Assembly: GCA_030608865.1 (NCBI GenBank)
Contig: JAUWDI010000013.1
Location: 1 to 11,754, forward strand
DNA: 11,754 nt
Origin: Anaerolineales bacterium
GTDB lineage: Bacteria; Chloroflexota; Anaerolineae; Anaerolineales; E44-bin32
Direction: 5' to 3'
Every line of letters starts with the position of its first letter. Within the stretch, counting starts at the first letter, position 1. The translations under genes were made by a program, and so were the position numbers. Under the pieces are notes generated by a model. The model was not told the origin of the DNA. It did not search any database and was given only the letters and a program-made list of their open reading frames with translations. Shown in pieces: positions 6,861-11,754 of the stretch.

Positions 6861-8420
6861 ATGCGGACCTGGCGTTGGCTATCGCTTTTTATTCTTGGAC
6901 TTTTTGTGGCAGGACTTGGGTCCATTTGGATTCAAAGCCCCGGCTACATGGATGCAGATTACTATTTTGCTACGGGTCAAGAACTGGCACGAGGTCATGG
7001 GTTCATCGAACCGTTCCTCTGGAATTATCTGGATGATCCGACCGGATTACCGCATCCGTCACACCTTTATTGGCTGCCACTTACCTCGCTGATCACAGCT
7101 TTACCGATGGCTTTCTTGGGGCAGACATTTCGAGCGGCGCAGATTCCATTCATCCTCATGAGCGCGTCGCTTCCTTTGGTCACTGCTGCACTTGCGCTCC
7201 AGGTTCATGGCAACCGAAGCTGGGCGTGGTTTTCGGGCTTGCTTGCTCTCGTTCCAGGATTCTACTTTCCATACTTGCTGACAACGGATGTTTTTATTGT
7301 CTACGCGCTTATTGGGGCGGGTTTTTTCTACTTTGCCGGGCAAGGTCTTCGTAATGGAAAGAAAAGCGCTTGGCTTGTCTCAGGAATGATGATCGGTCTG
7401 GCGCATCTCGCCCGCGCGGATGGACTTCTCTTTTTCCTGCCTGCGCTCGCAGCCATCTCATATTCAGGTGAGAGGAAACTTCAGCGCTTAGCATTGGTGT
7501 TCTCTGGTTACTTGGCTGTTATGGCCCCATGGTTTCTGCGAAATATTCTTGTCGTGGGATCGCTGCTCCCCGCGACGGGAGTAAAAACACTGTGGTTGAG
7601 ATCGTATCCGGAACTGTTCAGCTACCCTAGCAGCATTTTGACCCTCCAGCACTTCCTCTCACAAGGGCTTTACGCAATTCTGCAGGCGAGGTTCGCTGCA
7701 CTTTGGATAAACCTACAACGGCTCATTGGCGAAAATGGCTTGGTCATACTGGGGCCATTTATGATCATCGGCTTCCGTGAATTGTGGAAGGCGTTTGAAA
7801 CCCGTCTTGCTGCGATCTATCTCGTGGTTTTATTCCTCACGATGAGCTTCGTTTTCCCCTTTGCCGGGTCTCTTGGAGGACTCTTCCACTCCAGTGCGGC
7901 ATTGATGCCGCTGCTCTGGGTGCTCGTTCCTGCCGGGCTTCATCGAGCTATCCAGTGGCTGAGCCATCTCCGTCGCTGGGATAATGAAGCGCAAGCGCAG
8001 CGGGTGTTTGCGGCCACTGTATTGGGAATGGCCGCCATGCTCACTGTAGGTCTTTATATGACGAAGGTGATAGGCATTCAAACGAGCACACTTCTCTGGA
8101 TGGGACCGAAGCGAACCTATGATGCAGCAGCTGCAACATTGGATAATATTAATTCCGACTCCAGCATCGTCGCTATCAACAACCCACCGGGGTTTTATCT
8201 TTCATCTCAGCGGGAATCGGTCGTAATACCGAATGGTGGAGAAGCTGAATTACACAAGGTTGTCGATCGTTTCGCAGTCGAGTGGGTGGTGCTTGATGTA
8301 AATCACCCAGAAGGGCTCGCGGATCTTTACCTGGGTCAGATAAAGGTGCCCTGGTTGGAGGAGCGGGCGACGCTGTTAGATCACAACAACGAACTGGTGC
8401 TGATTTTCGAAGTCCAGTGA
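6861..8420 (+). CDS. GT-C type membrane glycosyltransferase, DADYY subtype
   Basis: The 519-residue polytopic product has a first helix at about 5-25, then GYMDADYYFATGQEL with D31 and D33 as a DxD pair. A long first external loop carries LPHPSHLYWLPL (63-74), and HLARADGLLFFLP lies near residue 183. At least eight further hydrophobic helices are visible. The last 110 or so residues form a mixed alpha/beta-looking soluble tail. The DxD after helix 1 and the RADG segment point to the GT-C fold, close to GT39-like proteins; substrates cannot be inferred. The ATG start has GAGG at 6846-6849, eleven bases upstream, which is long. That GAGG sits in a small possible stem (CGAG/CTCG). The 57-base gap from the previous gene has no terminator, so co-transcription is likely. 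Its stop overlaps the next start. Confidence 0.85.
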   Translation: MRTWRWLSLFILGLFVAGLGSIWIQSPGYMDADYYFATGQELARGHGFIEPFLWNYLDDPTGLPHPSHLYWLPLTSLITALPMAFLGQTFRAAQIPFILMSASLPLVTAALALQVHGNRSWAWFSGLLALVPGFYFPYLLTTDVFIVYALIGAGFFYFAGQGLRNGKKSAWLVSGMMIGLAHLARADGLLFFLPALAAISYSGERKLQRLALVFSGYLAVMAPWFLRNILVVGSLLPATGVKTLWLRSYPELFSYPSSILTLQHFLSQGLYAILQARFAALWINLQRLIGENGLVILGPFMIIGFRELWKAFETRLAAIYLVVLFLTMSFVFPFAGSLGGLFHSSAALMPLLWVLVPAGLHRAIQWLSHLRRWDNEAQAQRVFAATVLGMAAMLTVGLYMTKVIGIQTSTLLWMGPKRTYDAAAATLDNINSDSSIVAINNPPGFYLSSQRESVVIPNGGEAELHKVVDRFAVEWVVLDVNHPEGLADLYLGQIKVPWLEERATLLDHNNELVLIFEVQ

Positions 8421-9913
8421 GCGGAATGATAGGTGATGGAGTGAAGGGTCTCACTAATCGAAGGAACTTTATATTTACCGTTATTGCTGTCGGGGCGCTC
8501 TCCGCTGGGGCATTCCTTATCATCTGCGTACAAAAATATTCTCTTGGCTTTCCTCTCGACGACGCTTGGATCCATCAAACATACGCTCGTAACCTCGGGG
8601 AAATGGGGGAGTGGTCGTTCATTCCTGGTCAAGCAAGCGCTGGTTCGACGGCTCCCTTGTGGAGTGCCCTAATAGCCCTCGGATATTTATTAAAGATCCC
8701 ATACAAGTGGTGGACCTATGGGATTGGCGTGACTGCGTTGATTGCAACCGCTTGGCTAGCTGTCGATTGGGTTAGAACCAGGGATCGTGCTCTCGGTGTG
8801 TGGGGAATTGGATTGGCAGCACTGCTTCTTTTAGAGTGGCATCTTGTTTGGGCAGCGTTGTCGGGTATGGAGACCATTCTTCTTGCGTTTCTCTCCGTTC
8901 TATTCTTTTGGATGTTGGCGCAGGATGTGCCTGGCTTCTTTAGAGTGGGGGTGTTGATTGGCGTTGGCGTCTGGATCCGTCCGGATGCGTTGACTCTTCT
9001 CCTGCCAGCAGCCTGGATTATTTTCATAACGCATCAAGGGAATCTCCGGCAAATTGGTGCTGCACTATCGCGAGTCATCGTTGGCATAGCTGGCCCATTT
9101 CTGATCTACTTAACCATGAACTGGTCCGTGGCAGGCTCGATTTGGCCAAGCACTTTCTACGCTAAGCAAGTGGAGTACAGCGTACTTCGGCAGTCACCTT
9201 TCCTTTATCGTTACTTCGAACAGCTTACTACGATCGCCGCCGGGGCTTTGATCATTCTGCTGCCGGGACTTCTGCTCTATATATTTCAGGCGATAAAATC
9301 CCGCTCATGGGAGCGGCTAGCACCGATCATCTGGGCAGGAGCCTATATAGGTGCTTACGCTTTCCGACTCCCCGCAACCTACCAGCACGGCCGCTACGCC
9401 ATCCCAACCATACCAATTCTATTAGTTGTCGGTTTAGAGGGATTCCGGATTTGGTACTCACAGAATGGGGCATCGAGGGTAAAACGTTTCATCCATCGCG
9501 TTTGGATTATTTCACTCGGAGCAGTAGTGGCTATTTTTTGGTGGCAGGGTTCTCAGGCATATGCTCTTGATGTCGCCATCATTGAAACAGAAATGGTAAA
9601 AGCTTCCCGGTGGATAGCGGAGAACACGGAGCCAGATTCGTACATCGCAGCTCACGATATCGGCGCCCTCGGTTACTTCGGGAATCGAGTGATCATCGAT
9701 CTTGCCGGCCTGGTGACGCCAGAGGTGATACCCATAATACGCAGTGAGGTTGACCTCGACTCCTTCCTTGATCAAAACTACGCCGACTACTTAATGACTT
9801 TCCCGGGATGGTATCCACGTTTAGTCAGTGGCCGCGAGTTGATTTACTCAACAGACTCGGAGTTCTCACCTCAAGCGGGTGGTGAAAACATGGCCATCTA
9901 CCGGTGGCGTTGA
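8417..9913 (+). CDS. GT-C type membrane glycosyltransferase, DDAWI subtype
   Basis: The product is 498 residues from a GTG whose last two bases belong to the previous gene's TGA, giving a 4-base GTGA overlap that suggests translational coupling. A hydrophobic helix at about 18-37 leads to FPLDDAWIHQTYARNL with D48-D49. PGQASAGSTAPLW (70-82), SGMET (139-143) and IRPDALTLLLP (177-187) follow. These motifs match, in order, those of the truncated gene at the left edge, so the two are of one subtype. The soluble end carries HDIGALGYF and DLAGLVTPEV, segments common in this kind of protein. It presumably transfers a sugar from a lipid phosphate outside the membrane; acceptor unknown. ATG at 8426 and GTG at 8441 are possible later starts. 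The latter has AGGTGA at 8431-8436. All three keep every motif. Confidence 0.87.
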   Translation: MSGMIGDGVKGLTNRRNFIFTVIAVGALSAGAFLIICVQKYSLGFPLDDAWIHQTYARNLGEMGEWSFIPGQASAGSTAPLWSALIALGYLLKIPYKWWTYGIGVTALIATAWLAVDWVRTRDRALGVWGIGLAALLLLEWHLVWAALSGMETILLAFLSVLFFWMLAQDVPGFFRVGVLIGVGVWIRPDALTLLLPAAWIIFITHQGNLRQIGAALSRVIVGIAGPFLIYLTMNWSVAGSIWPSTFYAKQVEYSVLRQSPFLYRYFEQLTTIAAGALIILLPGLLLYIFQAIKSRSWERLAPIIWAGAYIGAYAFRLPATYQHGRYAIPTIPILLVVGLEGFRIWYSQNGASRVKRFIHRVWIISLGAVVAIFWWQGSQAYALDVAIIETEMVKASRWIAENTEPDSYIAAHDIGALGYFGNRVIIDLAGLVTPEVIPIIRSEVDLDSFLDQNYADYLMTFPGWYPRLVSGRELIYSTDSEFSPQAGGENMAIYRWR

Positions 9914-9918
9914 CAAGT

Positions 9919-9948
9919 TTGCCCGGCATCATCTGAGTATGCTATACT
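9919..9948 (+). promoter_or_regulatory. Sigma-70 type promoter with extended -10 for the two-component genes
   Basis: TATGCTATACT (9938-9948) combines a TGn extension with TATACT, one base from consensus. TTGCCC at 9919-9924, 18 bases upstream, is a partial -35. Transcription would start near 9955, about 26 bases before the regulator's ATG, leaving room for its ribosome-binding site. The position just after the stop at 9913 suits a new transcription unit. Confidence 0.65.
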
Positions 9949-9965
9949 CCCCGCGGTCAAATAAT

Positions 9966-9973
9966 AAAGGTGG
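9966..9973 (+). promoter_or_regulatory. Ribosome-binding site deciding the regulator start at 9981
   Basis: AAAGGTGG ends seven bases before the ATG at 9981. The reading frame stays open upstream to 9879, but that part lies over the promoter and the end of the preceding gene and does not resemble a receiver domain. Confidence 0.7.
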
Positions 9974-9980
9974 CGATATT

Positions 9981-10673
9981 ATGGAAAAATTCAGTATCAT
10001 CATTGTCGATGATCATCCGCTTTTCCGTGAGGGGGTCCGAAGCGTCATTGATGCCGAGGATGACTTGAATGTCTTGGCGGAAGGGACAAGTGGCGATCAA
10101 GCGCTGCAATTGGTGCGTGAATTGCGCCCGCGTGTGGCATTGATCGACATTAATATGCCCAACATGAATGGTATGCAGGTCACGCGGCAGATAAAATCTG
10201 AGCGACTGGACACATCCATCGTGCTTCTGACTGCATACGACGATGTTGAGCAAGTCCTGCATGCTTTCAGTGCCGGCGCCTCCGCATATTGTTCTAAGGA
10301 TGTTGAGGCGGGGAAATTGGTCGATATTGTCCGGCAAGTCGCCCGTGGTTTCTATATTGTGGGTGACCAGGTGTTTGATGCAGAGGGCCTTGAAGATTGG
10401 CTTTCTCGTGGAGTTGAAGCTGTACGGCGACCACATCTTGACGGTGATATTGAAGCCTTCACGCCGCTCTCGCCCCGTGAAATGGAGATTCTGCAATATG
10501 TCACGCGAGGCATGAGCAACAAAGAAATCGCAGCCAAATTGGGAATCAGCCATCAAACAGTGAAGAACCATATGACAGCTATACTTCATAAGTTAGACGT
10601 CGAAGATCGAACCCAAGCTGCGGTGTATGCCCTCAGGCACGGATGGGTACGGTTACAGGACACGAGGAAATAA
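9981..10673 (+). CDS. NarL/FixJ (LiaR/DegU-like) response regulator
   Basis: The product is a 230-residue cytoplasmic DNA-binding regulator with two domains. The N-terminal receiver (about 4-120) has the acidic pair D10-D11, phosphoacceptor D56 in ALIDINMPNMNG, switch residues T84 and Y103, and K106 in the SKD segment. All key residues are present. After a linker, the C-terminal LuxR-type helix-turn-helix (about 160-225) shows LSPREMEIL, GMSNKEIAAKLGIS and QTVKNHM, the usual recognition helix pattern. Phosphorylation at D56 should promote dimerisation and promoter binding. The kinase gene starts only 6 bases downstream, a clear cognate pair. Its targets cannot be read from the window, and no repeated operator was seen upstream of the glycosyltransferases. 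The length is normal for the family. DegU, LiaR and NarL cannot be told apart here, so no symbol is given. Confidence 0.96.
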   Translation: MEKFSIIIVDDHPLFREGVRSVIDAEDDLNVLAEGTSGDQALQLVRELRPRVALIDINMPNMNGMQVTRQIKSERLDTSIVLLTAYDDVEQVLHAFSAGASAYCSKDVEAGKLVDIVRQVARGFYIVGDQVFDAEGLEDWLSRGVEAVRRPHLDGDIEAFTPLSPREMEILQYVTRGMSNKEIAAKLGISHQTVKNHMTAILHKLDVEDRTQAAVYALRHGWVRLQDTRK

Positions 10674-10679
10674 TCCGTT

Positions 10680-11744
10680 ATGACCGAGAACGAAGGTGCT
10701 GTAGAACTCAGTCCCCTCGAGGTCTTTCTTGAGGAGTCCCACGCTCACCTTGATAAGGCACAGCGGGGGATTAAGGAAATTAGTCTCCTTGTCGAGCAAA
10801 GCCATGGTGAGGTTGAAAAGCTAGCGAAACGCAACGCTGATATCACAAGCCGCATCCATCAGCTGCAGGCTCACTTCGACACAGTCCCTCGTGAGGATAT
10901 CCGCACGGTCTATGATGACGCACTTGATGCTCAACAGCGCCTTTACACGATGCGCGGACAGCTTGAGAAGCTGCAGAGTGATGAGGAGCATCTTCAAACA
11001 TTCTCAGAGTACCTGACGCGCACACTGAAAATCCTCGGGGAGAAACCTGATATTGGCGTAGAAGAGGAGGAAGGTACGTTAGGGGGTTCGGAAACGGTGT
11101 TTGGGCAAATCATTCAAGCCCAGGAGGACGAACGACGTAAGATTTCGCGACAAATGCATGATGGCCCTGCTCAGGTTCTGACGAATTTTATCCTGCAAAC
11201 TGAAATTGCAGCCAGGTTATTCGACACGGATGTCGAATTGGCTCGTGAAGAGCTTGAAAATCTCAAGGAGGCGGCAAATTCAAGTTTTGTAAAAATTCGC
11301 GATTTTATTTTCGAACTGCGTCCAATGATGTTGGATGATCTCGGGTTGGTTCCAACCGTTAAACGGTATGCTGAAGCCTTCAAAGAAAAAACAGGTCTAG
11401 ATGTTGTTGTCCTGAACACGGGCATAGAGCGCCGCTTAGAATCTCATCACGAGGTTGTGCTTTTTCGCGCAATCCAAACATTGCTAGCTAATGTGCGCGA
11501 CCATGCGCAGGCTACACAAGTAAAAATAACGATCGATCTTGACGAGAAGAACGCGAGAGCTTCTGTTGAGGACAATGGTGTAGGCTTTGACCCTGAAATT
11601 ATCGAGACTGAGGAGAACGAATCACGATCGCTCAATGTACTCTGCAACCAGATTGAACTTCTCGGTGGGATGGTGGAGATAGATAGCAAACCTGGCGAGG
11701 GGGCAAGGGTCGTCGTGCGATTATCTACAGAGGAACAGGCGTAA
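10680..11744 (+). CDS. DegS-like soluble sensor histidine kinase (HisKA_3 type)
   Basis: The product has 354 residues and no membrane segment or signal peptide, so it is probably cytoplasmic like DegS. Residues about 15-120 are charged and heptad-like, suggesting a long coiled-coil sensor region, and an acidic linker (127-135) follows. The dimerisation/phosphotransfer domain has QAQEDERRKISRQMHDGPAQ with the phosphorylatable H160, then ELRPMMLDDLGLVPT (212-226), both strongly DegS-like. The ATPase domain has N271 in LLANVRDHA and the G1 box DNGVGF (298-303). Two features are odd. The usual Glu four residues before the N-box Asn is T267. The usual G2 stretch GLxGMxER reads SLNVLCNQ (317-324), losing its glycines. 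It likely phosphorylates, or mainly dephosphorylates, the regulator encoded just upstream. GAGGA at 10664-10668 lies eleven bases before the ATG. Confidence 0.93.
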   Translation: MTENEGAVELSPLEVFLEESHAHLDKAQRGIKEISLLVEQSHGEVEKLAKRNADITSRIHQLQAHFDTVPREDIRTVYDDALDAQQRLYTMRGQLEKLQSDEEHLQTFSEYLTRTLKILGEKPDIGVEEEEGTLGGSETVFGQIIQAQEDERRKISRQMHDGPAQVLTNFILQTEIAARLFDTDVELAREELENLKEAANSSFVKIRDFIFELRPMMLDDLGLVPTVKRYAEAFKEKTGLDVVVLNTGIERRLESHHEVVLFRAIQTLLANVRDHAQATQVKITIDLDEKNARASVEDNGVGFDPEIIETEENESRSLNVLCNQIELLGGMVEIDSKPGEGARVVVRLSTEEQA

Positions 11745-11754
11745 ATGAAGCCTT
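11745..11754 (+). CDS. Possible start of a further gene (cut by right edge)
   Basis: An ATG follows the kinase stop directly (TAAATG), with AGAGGA at 11729-11734 ten bases upstream. Only Met-Lys-Pro is visible. The tight spacing suits a third gene in the same operon, but three codons cannot prove it. Confidence 0.3.

Noticed and set aside
9910..9948. TTGACA (9910-9915) as the -35 of the two-component promoter
   Set aside because: It is a perfect hexamer, but the spacing to TATACT is 27 bases, far from the usual 16-18. It also overlaps the previous stop codon, so it is probably coincidental.
9879..9980. N-terminal extension of the response regulator from 9879
   Set aside because: It would run over the preceding gene's end and the promoter. 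A strong ribosome-binding site and the normal receiver N-terminus place the start at 9981.
9957..10589. 210-codon minus-strand frame opposite the response regulator
   Set aside because: The regulator on the plus strand has every receiver and helix-turn-helix residue. The antisense product is His/Cys-rich and featureless.
1..11754. Mobile element, CRISPR array, tRNA or rRNA, phage or defence system
   Set aside because: No transposase, integrase, terminal inverted repeats, direct-repeat array, cloverleaf or defence-type domain was seen on either strand.

Overview
The window looks like a chromosomal piece from a bacterium of intermediate GC content, most likely a member of the Chloroflexota (Anaerolineae-like). 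This is an inference from two things. One is the long run of unrelated GT-C type membrane glycosyltransferases. The other is the style of the LiaR/DegU-type regulator and DegS-type kinase. No rRNA or other taxonomic marker is present. GTG and TTG starts appear to be common here.

Layout. A gene cut by the left edge runs leftwards from about 593 on the minus strand. All other genes are on the plus strand. Six large polytopic membrane proteins follow at 597-2216, 2417-3889, 3969-5225, 5271-6803, 6861-8420 and 8417-9913. Together with the truncated gene, this gives seven consecutive predicted GT-C fold proteins. Each has an acidic motif just after its first membrane helix (DD, DE, DxD, or a lone D), where lipid-phosphate-sugar dependent glycosyltransferases carry their catalytic acid. 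They fall into at least four sequence types: GT39/PMT-like, GT87 (DUF2029)-like, a DTWWHL type, and a DDA(F/W)I type seen in the first and last members. An intrinsic terminator-like hairpin at 3922-3951 splits the run. The 8417 gene overlaps the stop codon of its neighbour by 4 bases.

After the glycosyltransferases, a good extended -10 promoter (9919-9948) precedes a two-gene two-component system: a NarL/FixJ-family response regulator (9981-10673) and a soluble DegS-like histidine kinase (10680-11744). The kinase has a normal H box but altered N and G2 boxes. A further gene may begin at 11745, with only three codons visible.

How they may work together. The membrane proteins would transfer sugars from polyprenyl-phosphate donors to glycans, lipids or proteins on the outer face of the cytoplasmic membrane. 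Their substrates cannot be read from sequence. No sugar-nucleotide enzyme, flippase, polymerase or cytoplasmic glycosyltransferase is present, so donors must be made elsewhere. The two-component system has its own promoter, and its link to the glycosyltransferases is only positional. I saw no tRNA, rRNA, CRISPR array, insertion sequence or phage gene. No stretch above 300 bases lacks a gene; the longest gap is 2217-2416.
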